Origin: Symbiodinium natans | Taxonomy: Eukaryota > Sar > Dinophyceae > Suessiales > Symbiodiniaceae | Assembly: GCA_905221605.1 (NCBI GenBank) | Contig: CAJNDS010002478.1 | Coordinates: forward strand, 335,068-399,067 | Direction: 5' to 3' | DNA length: 64,000 nucleotides | Shown here: positions 45,401 to 57,275 of the stretch, in pieces | How the letters are laid out: every line of letters starts with the position of its first letter | Numbering within the stretch: the first letter of the stretch is position 1 | Notes under the pieces: generated by a model | The model's input: the letters and a program-made list of their open reading frames with translations, nothing else | Databases searched by the model: none | What the model was told of the DNA's origin: nothing | Translations under genes and position numbers: made by a program

Positions 45401-46837
45401 CGCATGTTCGGGTACTTCCGCGTGCCTGCGCAAACTCTATGGGCAAACGCGAGTTCTTGAAACAACAAGACGACCAAACCGAACCAACAAGGTCCCAAGC
45501 AGCCCAACCAAACCCAACCAAACCACAGCAATCATAAAAATACCTGTTTAATGATTCTGCAAACTCGTCAAAGTGATGACAACAAAATAGTGGTCCTGTG
45601 ATCAATGGACTAACTGATTTGGGCTCTTTTCCCTGATGGATCGGAAGGCTTCCGTCCTCTTGTGTTGTCGGAATGTTGCACGACCGATCAATCCTTTTGT
45701 TGTCTGCTTGGTCACTTTGCTTACCACGAAGCTTTTTTGGCCTATCGGCCTATCGTGCCGCCACTATCGTCAGACGACGCGCCAATTGTCTGACTTCTTG
45801 GAATTGTGCTTGGTTGAATAAGACAAGTCAACTATGGAGTTCAGACAACCAGGCATGCTGTGGCTTGGTCCGAGGTTCGCGCATAAATCTACTAGTCTGC
45901 ACCGCTAGAGTGCTTTTCCAGCTGTGCACTGTGTTGAGGCTGGTAACGTCCGCCACCCTCCCCTCGCCCTCCCTCACATCCAAAAATATGAAGCAGAACC
46001 GAGAACCTGAAATCGTGCAAAACCAGCGGGGTTGTTAATCACGCGCCATAAGCTGCAACTCTTCGAAGTGAATCGATGTAAAACATTCGTTACGCACACC
46101 AATGCATATGGTTTTGTCAGTGAAGCGCATTGCTGCATGAGTGCCAGGGACCGTTTCGGCATTTCAACTCTGAAGGAAATTCGGCAACATTGCGCAACTG
46201 GGCAAACCAGCAGTCATAACAATTTCTTGTAAACAGAAATCGATAGAAGGGCACGAACAACAAACCGAAACTCATGGAAGCATGAAAACCGCAAAAGGGT
46301 CTTGAAGTGCGTTGATAGAAATGCCATGGATGTGAAACTGCTGGCATCCAGGATTGACTCGGTTTCGAGAGATTCGAAATTGGGGCATGACGAGATTGAT
46401 CTCACAAAAACTGAGCAAAGCGCGCAGTATACAGAACTTCAAAATCAGCAGAACCGGTCAACAAAGGGCTTGAGTTGCAACTACACAAGCAACGAGAAAA
46501 GCTCTATTGTTTTGCTCTCCAAGCCATCAACACCTTCTCACGGCAGGCTGAGTGCATTGAAACAGATCACCTTCGCAGAAAGGAAGCACGTTGCTATGGC
46601 CATGCACTGAAAATGCACTAACACGAAGCCGAATAGAATCTCCTTTTCCGCCACGACTTGAACGGCGCGTGATCTTCCTTGCGATCCCTTTGCAGAAGCG
46701 AAGCCTTCACCTACGGTGGATGTTACGGTGGACCGCCCTTCTCAGCTGTGTGCTCAGATGAAACTCAACGTCTCCACGTTGAGCTGCACAGTGCCTCCTT
46801 GCTGCAGGTCCAACCACTGCGCATTGGCAGCCTGCCA

Positions 46838-47480
46838 GATTTGGGTTTTAGGGGTTTAAACGTTGAATCGTTTAGGGCTTTTGGGGTTCAGGAATTTTGA
46901 CAGGTCTTAAAGGGTTTAAGGGATTTTCGGCTTAGGGTTTGGGGATTTCAGGCTTCAGGGTTTGCTTTGCCAAGTCGAACGCCAAACCCGGACCGCGGAA
47001 CCCTTCCTCTAAAGCCTTCGCCCTAAACGACCCGCCCTCTGCCATTTTAATTTGACATGACTACTAACATATGTCTTAAAATACGATAGTATACTATAGG
47101 TACCCGAATAAACTACAGCATGCCAAAATGTACTATTACATGATTAAACCATAAAATCGCGAAGTCCCGACAGAAAGAGAGCAGCGGCCAGTCCGGGTGC
47201 CTCGAAGAGGCGCAGGGCCAGGGACTCGCGGCAATCTGAAGCGCTGTTGGGTTAGGGTCAAAGGCTTCGGTTTTTCTTCAAAGTGCAGAGGGGCTTTGGG
47301 TTTGGGGTGTAGGATTTAGGGCCTTTAGGGCGCAGGCTTAGAGGTTTAGGGTTTAGGGCTTAGGGTTTAGGATTTGGGTCCTTTACGGTCTAGGGCTAAG
47401 GCAGCTTAGGCTTTAGGATTTTTGACCGTTTAGTTAGGGTTTATGATTAAGGCGGTTTATGTTTTACGGTTAGGGCTTGG
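46838..47480. repeat. Decayed telomere-type sequence
   Basis: Two blocks (about 46838-46965 and 47229-47480) rich in TTTAGGG, TTTAGGATT and GGGGTTTAGGG-like pieces with many mutations; old, decayed arrays. The AT-rich stretch between them holds no gene I can see. Confidence 0.65.
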
Positions 47481-48415
47481 GTTCGAAATGGTTTTCAAGT
47501 CAGTGTACATGTATGGAGCACCCCAAACCCTAAACTGACCTAGCAACCCTACAGCCGAAGCTTCGCATATGTTTCCGTGCCTATCAACTCCACAACCCTG
47601 GGCCAATGCACGAATTGGGGGCCGTGCACCTCTTCTATTTCTGTATGAGCCCCGAGCGAACCCACGATCTCAGTGCCGGCTCTCCAATCTCCCCTCTGTC
47701 CTCCATAAAAAAACCTCTTAAAGCCAAGTTTCCGGCTGAGCCTCCTGTTTGAGCCTCCCTCAAACCCCTGTGGCCCACACTCCCCAACACCCAATGGCCC
47801 TCCAAAGATCCCAAATATCCCAAAGGCCCGCAGCAACGGCCTGGGCGCAGGGTCTGAGTAGCGGCCGTGACCACAGGTGCCATCAAAGCCGCGCGGGTGA
47901 GCCAAAGTAAATCGAAGGCGAAACCCGCTGCGGCCGCCGACAAACCTTGGTCACTTGTGGGGAAAGCCATGATACATGGGGGATAACTTTAACCGTGAAT
48001 CGTGAATGGACCATTGGCTTGTCCCCTTGCTGCTGCTCGAGCTGCTCGTTTTGCTCTTCTGCTTCTCAGATAACAACTCTCAACACTGCACACCGGTGTG
48101 CTTCATGGTATGACAACCGGAAAGTGCAGCTACAACCACTCCCATATTCGCAGGTTCGAGTTGCAGGGTTGTGATCGCTGATGTCTGAACAGGGAGTCTT
48201 ATGTATCGCATAAGCTGGCGATGAGTTTGCAAGTGCTTCATGCCTGGGACAGGCTGCAGACTGCGCTTCCCTGCTTAGGGTTGAGGCCCATGGCCTAAAA
48301 GCCCTTTTGCCTCCCAGCCAAGCCGCACAGGAAGCAACAGCACTGCAAGTCGTTGACCTGTAGGGCAACGTTCAGGGTTCAGGGTTTACGCGGTTTGGGG
48401 TTTGGGGTTTAGGGC

Positions 48416-51400
48416 ACCACTACCACCACCAAAATCCACCTGGGAAAGCTCGGACTCAGGCTCAGAGCCGTAGAAGGCGCCAGGCCCAAGCCACCGAGCC
48501 CCTCTATAACCCATGCCTGCTACACCCCCTCCCTTCGGTTTTTGACGAAGATCAAAAGCAAAAGACGTAGGCGCACAACGAGTTAATCCAAAAAACTCGG
48601 AAGAATCCGCAAACCCGGCCTGGCGTTGCCTGTACGGCTTGAGTGTGCCGAGAACGATGCTGGTCCCCAAGGTAAGGCTCAGGGTGAACATGAGTTGGAA
48701 AGAAGTCGCCACCTAAGACATGTTCACGTGGTCACATGTCTTCCAACTCGCCCTACTGATGACGAAGCCAAAGAGCCGCTACATGAACAACGCCAACAAT
48801 CTTGTTCACCGTATCAGGAGGCGAAGGTCCACAGCCGCACGAAGGCAGCCCCACATCCGCTGAAGACCTCCTGACCCCTGCATCCACGAATCTGCATCTA
48901 TCCTGTCCCCTCATTCCACAAGCAAACTTTCACTGTATACCCGATCCCAGAGCCAAAGCTGCGGCAGGGCCGCTGCCACGGGGACCGCGACGATGCCCAC
49001 CACCACCAGTTTCAGTGCAACTTCGACCCAGATGCTCTGGCAATTGGCCTTGGAGCTTGAAGGCTTAGGCTTTACATATGGTGGCTCTGGGAGTTTGTCA
49101 CTCTGGCTATCAGATGCCTTGATCCCCGAAAGGTTACGGAACTGGCAAGGTGATGGGCGTTGATAACCCAGGGATACAATGCATTGCATTGCTGGAAACC
49201 AGAAATGTAATCCGGGTAGGCCGGTGCCCATATGTGTCGCACTGATAAGACTTCACGCTGCCCATGCTTCTCTTGGAAGACCTGCCTGTGCAGAAACAAA
49301 AACAAAACCGGTCAGCTCAAACAAAGTCTACACAGTTCGATACGCTCTAGAGTGTAGGGACGCCGCCACAGTTTTGAAATACCTTCTATAGGTTTCGGGG
49401 CACATGGCCCTTTGGCAGCAGAACGACCATCACAGGCGTGCGGCCCTTATGATTCAGACTCCCTAAACCCTAAACCCTTAACCCTAAACCCCAGACTCCT
49501 CTGTGAAGGCCTTCTGAGGGAATGACAGCCCAAGGTCCGGGCGACCCCAAACTTCTACGACGCTCCGACCTGCCTTTCTTGGCAAACGCTGCCAAAGGTG
49601 CCCGAAGAAATAGAACAGACCGAGAAGGAGTCCACTCTCTGGCATCTTAGGGTCCCTTAAGCAAGCCCCAGACTTCCGAAAATCTCAGCTACTCTAAACC
49701 CTAAAACCTGAACCCTGACCTTGAAACTGTGTGGAAACCCTCAGACACGGTGCGTATTTGAAGAAGAGCTCTTTTGCACCAGCCAAAACTCCTTGGCAAT
49801 GCAGTGTTGCGTTGATTGACGTTGCTGAAATGCATCACGCAGTCCTTTACATGCATATAATCATATAATGAAGAACACCCCAGTTCGGCCCTTGTTCACG
49901 CCTCGCATTGCGTTTCGGCCCAGGACGGAAATGGCTGCCCTTCAAACTCTATGAAAAGTGTGTGCGCAAATAAGAAATGAAACGCCCCCCAACCCAGCTC
50001 CAACTAAGGCTCCAATTTTACGAAACTTCTGCCAGGCATCTGTCGGAAGGCGCCGCTTCTTCGATGATGCAGCGCTCCTTCAGCATCCTTGCGATGCGCA
50101 GGCACGCTCTCCAAAGCAACATGGCGGCTAATGACAACTGTGCTTCAGGCTTCAACCTGCATAAGTTGAGGTGGGGTGTGAACAACAGCCGGAACGGTCG
50201 GGAGGACACAGGTTTCTCCGACTGACACCTCTGGGGTTTTGGAGCTCGCAATCCGCACTAATTCATGTGTGGACCACTTTATCAAAGACAGGTTGCCACA
50301 TGCAGTTTATTCCAAACCCTAGTGCCTGGTGATTGCCTGCCACCGCTGCAGGTCTGCATCTGCTTTGTTGTCAAGGGCCCTGGATAGGATGTTGTCGGCC
50401 TGCAAGCTACCCACAACAGCTCGCCCCCGGCACTCGGTGAACCTTGCTGTTTGACTGGATTTCTCAGCTCAACCGTCAACCACTAAAAACCGCAGCTTTG
50501 AATGCCAAACACAGAACACCTCTGCTCCTCAAAAGACATAGAATCTGAGACCTCAACACCGTCCACTCTGAAGTTTGAAGCTTGTGCATATTCAGCCCTC
50601 AGCCCCAAGACCACATCCTACAACCCCCACTCTGCTTTAACAACCCCTGAAGGCTGCCAGGTGGCATCAAACTCCACTTCGTCGCTGGCGCCGCGCCCAT
50701 GCACAGGCTGCAAAACCCTCGGCACAGCCAACAACCACCGTGATCATGAGGAGTGTTCTCGAAAAAGGCCAAACCCTCTGTGCCGAGCTGCACGCAGCCA
50801 TCGGCCGACTTCATCAGCACGGAGCCGCAGAAGAAAACGGCACAGTAGGCAACTGCTCCCGCCAACTGCACTCGAGAACTCATCTCCTTGGAATCCTGCC
50901 GAGGGTTTACAGTTAACGGCTCTGGGCTGTTTAGGGTTCCTTAAAGGGATCTATAAGGGTTTCTATCGGGTTTCTGTAGGGTTTGTCTAAGGGTACGAAA
51001 AGAGTTCTAGGAATCTAGGGTTAAGGGTGGCTGGCAGGCGTCCTCGGAACTAGCCTGCAGTGGGACCATCCGGAGTTTTGTGGTCTCCCCCTGCTCGGAT
51101 GATAAGTGTGCAGTGCGTCGGCTTGCTGAAAGACTCCATTGTTGCTTGGCCATCAAGCCGACCATGCACGCTGGGACGCAAATGCCGTAGCCGACGGCGC
51201 ATCCCCAGCCGATTGCAGGCACCTCGTCAATGCACGGACGGTACTGTGAGCAATGCCGAGCATGCAGGCATGGAAATCGATGGTGTTGAAGTGTACGAAG
51301 TACTGGCAAAACGGAGGTCTCGCATCGACTTAAGGTCGCGGCCCAGGGTGCTTCCGAGCATTTTAGGTGCGGCAGCAAGGAGCGGAAGGCATGTGCCTCC

Positions 51401-54400
51401 CCCAATGGTTCTCCACCTGCGCTGGGTGCAAAGCTTCAGACCTGATGCCCTAAGCCCTAAACCCATTAACACTAAAAAACATCCCTAAACACCCTAAACG
51501 CCCTAAACCACCCTAAACTAACCGTAAGCTACATGAACTTTGGGCTACTTGCCGACCTCCATCGAGCTCCTGACACCGCAGAAGTCCTGCGCAGCTCGAG
51601 GCTCCGCCAATGAAGGCCAGGGACAACACTTGCAGCGCCATGCTTACACCTGGCGAGCACCAGTCTTGTTCATGCCTTCCTTCTAACCCCTTCCCTTCTT
51701 GTGACAACCCCTCGCGAAAAACCTCTACAGACTGAAGGATCGCATGTTCGGGTACCGGTGGGTTGAGCTGGACTTCAGTAGTCGTCAACGTAGCATTTAA
51801 AGTTTTCTTAATATTTATAGGTATTGGTGGTAATGATACCGGTAATGCCGGTAATGCGATTTTCTAGTAGGTTAATAACTAACATTGATAGCAATGGCAA
51901 TACTGAGTTGAAGCAACCGAGAGAACGAAAGAAAGAGCAAGCGAAATGGAAGTCGCACTTATAATCGGAGTGCGGACACAATAATATCGTGGGCAATACT
52001 ACCTACTAACGATAATCTTTAGGATTCCGGATGCACAAAAATGGTGTTTCAATGCTGGGTCCTCACAACGGGGAGAATCGACTATAGCAACAGTTGCATG
52101 CCCCACCTCGACCTCGCCACAAGGCTTCCAGGATGGCGCAGGCTGCCAAAACCAGCAAGGGCAGCACCGGTCCCAGAAGAGCAGAAGCCAGGCGGGCGTT
52201 CCTGGCACCGCAGAGGGATCTTGAAAACCGAGATGGGGTTCTGATTGGAGGTAGCTGCCCAGGACTTTCGGATTGCGGCCTTCCGTACTCGCATTCCAAG
52301 CTCAAAGCATCCCGGAGCCCGCCCGCTGTCAGCTGCAGCCACTGAACATACTCCTGGAAAGGCTGCATGGCTTGCCAATCATTCTCACAGACTTGACATT
52401 CCTGGAACGATAGCTATATTTACTATATGCTTGCCATGGTCAGGAGTCGGAGTACTGACAACAGGGCTGGGCCTGGTCCCAGGTCTGCGCGGTGGTCTCG
52501 CCCGTGCTCTTCTTGCTCAGGGCCACGAGCACGCCCCAGAGCTGAAGAAATTGCAGCAGTACGGGGCCCTGGGCCAACAGCAGTGGCAAGAGAGCCTCAA
52601 GCACGGAGCTGCCAGAATAACGTCTTCGCTTGCTTCAAGTTTGAATTCCCTTCTCAGTGGTAGCTGCCATGTGAAAGTCGTTCTCGAAATCATCATAACA
52701 AGCCTGTGGCTGGGTCATCCCTGCCTTTCCTTTTCTGGACACCACTCCCCATCTTAGCTGCCGGGATGCAGCGTAGGGTGTGGGAGTCGCTGGAGTCAGT
52801 GGTGCCGGAGACTCTGCTGTGCGGCTCCTCAACTGGTCAGGGCCCGTGCAGCGGCCGAAGACGTCTTATGATTGCATGGTTCTGGTGATCACTATGACCA
52901 TGCAGGCAGATCGCACACATGTCATGATGGCTGGTTTGCAATACCACAGTCTGTGCACCTCCACCACGCGAGAAAGGCGAAGCCTCCAGCCACCACAGTT
53001 GCCGCAGCGAGCGCGATGGGCCACCGGGCCGCTTTGTAGCCTTCCTCAACTCGCACAGCATTCGGGATACTGCGCTCAAAGTCAGACGATGCTTCCGGCC
53101 ACATCAAACCGGACAATTCATATTCAAGCAGACTGCTTTGCAAATGTCGCTTTGCGACCCGATACCAACCCTGTCCTCGCACTTCTTGCAGCGCCGGCCT
53201 TGGCTGCGGTATCTGTCGGCGCATGTGCTGCAAAGGGGCCCCTCGTAACCTCAACAAGCGTGGGGCAACACTTGAAATGAGAACTCTGTGGCTTGCAAGG
53301 GCTTGGTTGCAGGGGAACAGCTGTGATATACAGTGCAATTCCCGTACAAGAAACAACTGGTTAAGAAATGCGGGGGCTATATTAGTTAGCACAATAGCAT
53401 CCACCAAGCATGTAGCCAAACGTTTTAGGGGCCAAGTTTCTTATTCGTTGGGTTCCCGCTTGGGGGGCACTGGCGGTGGTGCAAGGCTCATTCCGTCCGC
53501 CGTGACACTTTGCCGAGCAACCGGGCACGCACCCGAGCTGCGAACCATTCGCTGACGCGTTGCAGCGCTCCTTTGCAGGATCTAAGCACCTGCAACAGCT
53601 GGGCTGAAGGTCATGAAACACACTGAGAGAATTTTCCACCCTGAGTCAATTAGTAGTAGCAGCGCCTGACAGATCACACCGGCAGAAGCCTTAGTCACTT
53701 CTATTCGACGAAGGATTACTGCATAAGTCTCTGCAAGCCACTTCTTGGCAGTGGGCGCCCCAGGGTAGAGGCGCGCATGCCCAAGAGTTGGCGGTGCTGT
53801 GGTCGCCAGGCTTCCGGGGTCCTCGCAGTCCTGCAAAGCATAGCCCGACCAACACGAAAGCCTCTGAGCGCGCTGCCGTCTTCTCCTTGTGTAATCTACA
53901 AGCTGATTTCGCTTCGGAACCGTCTGCGACATTCTCTGGCGGAGGTCGAGAAACGACAACGAACACCCCTGAATCTTCAACCCAGGGAGAACCAACCGTA
54001 AGGATGAGTTCGACATCCCCTTCATCGGCCCGACCCCTCAACCTGAAGCAGTCCAGCTTCAGCTCGCTGCAGTCCATGCACTGGTCCGAGTGGAGGGCCT
54101 TTTGGGGCTCACACTGGCAGGATTCGCCGTAGATCCTGCACAGGACTGCACAAAGACCACAACAGCCCTCCGCGAGTTAGATCCGCGCGACAGTCTAAGT
54201 CGGAGTCAACCCGGCTTCTGAAACCGCCGGGGCAGGCGGAATCAGGGACGTGCCCTCGCCTAGCTCTAGGCTCGGGCCCTGAGACATCGCCCAGATCCTT
54301 TGCCGGATCTAGACCCTTGCCGACCCCGGGTCCTTCCAACTTCGCACTGGCAGCTTTGCAAGGAGTCCGAGCCCTCCGAACCTCGCGTGCTGCTGCCTGC

Positions 54401-55557
54401 AGGACACTTCTGACATTCGGTCTGGTTGAACGCCACGTTGTAGTGGTCCTCGCTGCAGCTTTGGCAGTCGGTGCTTGTTCCATGCCAGCCCGCCTGGCAG
54501 CCGCACAGGACGTCCGGCAAGAAGCGGGAAGGTGTCACTTGCAGGATCGCACTCGGCAGCCCGTAGCAAGCGAAGCCTCTTGCAGCATCTGTCGTGGTGA
54601 GGCGCTCGGTGGTGTTAAGCCATCCTTTCGCAATCAGCTCCTTGGCCTCGCTGGCATCCACAAGGGCAACATCTGTCAGGTCCAGCCGGACGCCGTTTCT
54701 CATTGCTGTGCGCAGCATGCCATGTGGCACGTCTACTCGTGCATTGCCAGCCAAGGATAGCACACTGTGCGCATTGAGGGCCTCAATACGCCGGATCCTG
54801 TTTCCTGACAGGTCCAAGGCCTGCAGAGAACCTTCCAAGGGTACCACAGCTCCCACGTAGCTCTCACCATCCATCTCCACGGGCAACCGTGTCAGGTCCA
54901 GAACGTCACCTGTCAGGTTTGCGTGCGAAGCGACAACCTTGGCCAGCGACTTGCAGTCTGCCAGCGGCAAAATGAGGTCCATCACATCGCCATTCATTGG
55001 GCAGCGGGACACCTTCAACCACGCTGAACTGCTCTGACATTCGAAACTTCTGGGTCAAGGAAAACAATCAGGCGCAAAGGGGCTGAGGCAACAACAGACC
55101 AGGACATTGCAGGAGGCGAACTGCTCTAACACGGTGACAGGCAAGCAGCATCCAGCTCGGCCAAGGAGGGCAGCAGCGCATCGGTGACAAGGCGGCGGAG
55201 GTCCAACAAGTTGTCGCCGCGGGGCAGGAAGTGGGCAGCGCTTGCCTGAGCAGAAGCGATGGGCGGAGCCCACCCACTCACTCACTCACTCACTGGACTC
55301 CGAGGGCGGAGCCGCGAGGTTGAGGCGTCGCAAGTGCTGCAGGTGTCCACGCCAGTGCGGCGTCAGACCTCCGGTTGCCATCACACACACGATGCTTTAA
55401 GCATTTTGAAGCTACCAGTATCGTGCAGCCCGGCCCTCTTTGAAAGTGCACGCAGCTCACTTCACCTTTATCGCGCTGCACTTGAAGTGCTGCTTTCAGA
55501 TCTGCTGCTGCGGGATGCAGGTCCGCGCGGCGAAAGTAGCGCACCCCCTACTTTCGC

Positions 55558-55627
<70 letters not shown>

Positions 55628-57275
55628 CCCAGATAGTCCTGACGGCCGAGCCTTTCAATTTGGGCTTCATTGGCCGCCGGGACCTTGTCCGGGTTGCCTT
55701 GTTATAGAAGCTCAGGCCGAGGCGGGTCGCGTAGCGTTAAAACTGATATGATATGCAGCAAATAGTTTTTGAGCAGGCCGCTCAGTATCTTACCGAAACC
55801 TTGCAAGTAGCGCTGTCGCAGGGGTGGTCACTCCATAATGAACAGAATGGCTTGTATTGAGTGCTTGGCTCCCAGGTCAGGTGTAGTTCCCCTCATGCGC
55901 CACCATTGCAGGCATTTGCGGTGGTTCACTTCAGAGTGAGTGAGTGAGTGAATGGGCGAGGAGTGAGTGCCAGTTAAGGCCGCAACCTCCCTTTCGCGCC
56001 CCCACTCTGGCGGGTGGAAAGGACCCAAGTTCGCTTGGAAGTTGTTCGTGGTCAACAGCCGAGTGCTTTTCTCGTTGGGGGCGAGGAGCTGAGCTCCAGG
56101 CAACAACGCAGCCTTTCTATTCTAGTGGTCAACTCGTGCCAGGTTCTGAGCATTGCAGGCAATACTTTTTGGAAGTTTGGGCTGCCGCCTCCGGTCACGG
56201 CAGTCGATGCGAGGTCGGCCTCTTCCAGATGTGCGAACTTTCTCAGGACGTCCAGGGAGCCTGAGACCTGGGTGCCCTGGAGCCGCAGCTCTTGCAGCTT
56301 CCGCATTGCCTGCACATGAAGGCATGGACGAGGAAAGGAAACCCTGAAAACTTGCCGAGTAGGCCAGGCCCTGGCCTGCAGCAGCCGAAGCTCCCCGCCG
56401 ACCCTGGTGTTCTGGAGCCACAGCTTGGCCATGCGGGTCATATTTGCCAGGGGCTGCAAGGTGCCCTCGATCTTCGTGCTTGCGAGATAGAGCACCTGCA
56501 TCCTTTCAATGGCAGACAGGGGCACGAGATCTCCGTGCACGCGGGTGTTCTGGAGCCGCAGAATGGTCATGTGGGTCATCTTTGCCAGGGGCTGCAGCTG
56601 GCCCTCCACCTGCGTGTTCTTGAGACTGAGAATTCGCATCTTGTGCATGGCAGCCAGGGGCTCGAGATCCCCGCCGACGCGTGTGTCGTAGAGCTGCAGA
56701 TTGGTCATCACAATCATCTTTGCCAGGCCCTCCAGCGTGCCCTCGATATGGGTGCCTCCGAGACTGAGCAGTTGCATCTTCTGCATGGCGGTCAAGGGCA
56801 CGAGATCCCCGTCGACCCGGGTGTTCTGGAGCCGCAGACGGGTCATGTGGGTCATATTTGCGAGGGGCTGCAGAGTGCCCTCGATCTGGGTGCCTCCGAG
56901 ATTGAGTTCCTGCATCTGTTCCATCCGGCTCAAGAAGCTCAGATGCCCTCCAATCCCGCTCGAGCTCGAATCGAGTACCTTCAGGTGCACCAGCTTGGCA
57001 AAGAAGGACAGTTCGCCTGTGAGGTTCGGGTTCTTGCTCAACAGCAATATCTCCAAATCTGCGAAGCTCCCGATTTCGGCTGGCAGCCGTCCTGTCAGCA
57101 TCCAAGACGGCCACGCAACCCGGACGCATGTTAAAATGGAGGTCTTAGGTGGTCAGGCAGCGGGAGCGGGTGTCCTGTCAAGTTCCGACCGCGGAGATCG
57201 AGACTCTTAACCCTGCACTGGTCAGAGTGGCACTGCACGGCGTCCCATCCACAGTGGCTCCCCGGAAAGCCACGC
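48416..57275 (-). CDS. Large LRR / cysteine-rich / multi-pass membrane protein (multi-exon, partial)
   Basis: The gene reads from right to left. An LRR N-cap exon (about 57275-57175) has CGWDAVQCHSDQCRV and SLDLRGRNLTG. The joined exons 57091-56376 and 56309-56160 carry about eleven 23-residue leucine-rich repeats (MTRLRLQNTRVDGDLVPL type). An exon at about 55027-54341 adds more LRR, then CSEDHYNVAFNQTECQKC, an ephrin-receptor-like cysteine module. Exons 54107-54054 and 53830 onward continue it (SDQCMDCSELKLDCEDPGSL). CADRYRSQGRRCKKCEEGYK joins 53176 to 53044, followed by the first membrane segment. Later exons ending at 52280, at 52201-52113 and from 51649 add GPVLPLLVLAACAILEALWR and LSLAFIGGASSCAGLLRCQE; further membrane segments lie near 51.2, 50.85, 49.0 and 48.68 kb. 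The C-terminus is not fixed. Such proteins are common in Symbiodiniaceae; a receptor or surface role is inferred. A 68-nt C run lies in one intron. Confidence 0.8.
55559..55626. repeat. C68 homopolymer within an intron
   Basis: Sixty-eight consecutive cytosines, lying between the last LRR exon and the next exon of the large membrane-protein gene. On the transcribed minus strand this is a G68 run. Confidence 0.95.

Larger units (their letters stand above)
38369..48589. other. Ten kilobases without a named gene
   Basis: Minus-strand coding-like pieces continue the one-way pattern. A possible gene ends at a TAG at 38735-38733 with a helical C-terminus (RQMMQQLIALLQEKKQVPKS), only about 365 bp upstream of cyanase. 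Others lie near 40.1-40.3, 41.4-42.0, 43.05-43.3 (VTSGILKCLKEIVRQVIAPL) and 43.65-43.85 kb. From about 44.6 to 47.2 kb the DNA is more AT-rich and I see no coding signal. Plus-strand frames show no family resemblance. A C16 run lies at about 38697-38712. Confidence 0.4.

Noticed and set aside
56292-57134. 280-codon plus-strand frame
   Set aside because: It is the antisense shadow of the LRR exons; the minus strand has the clear repeat protein.
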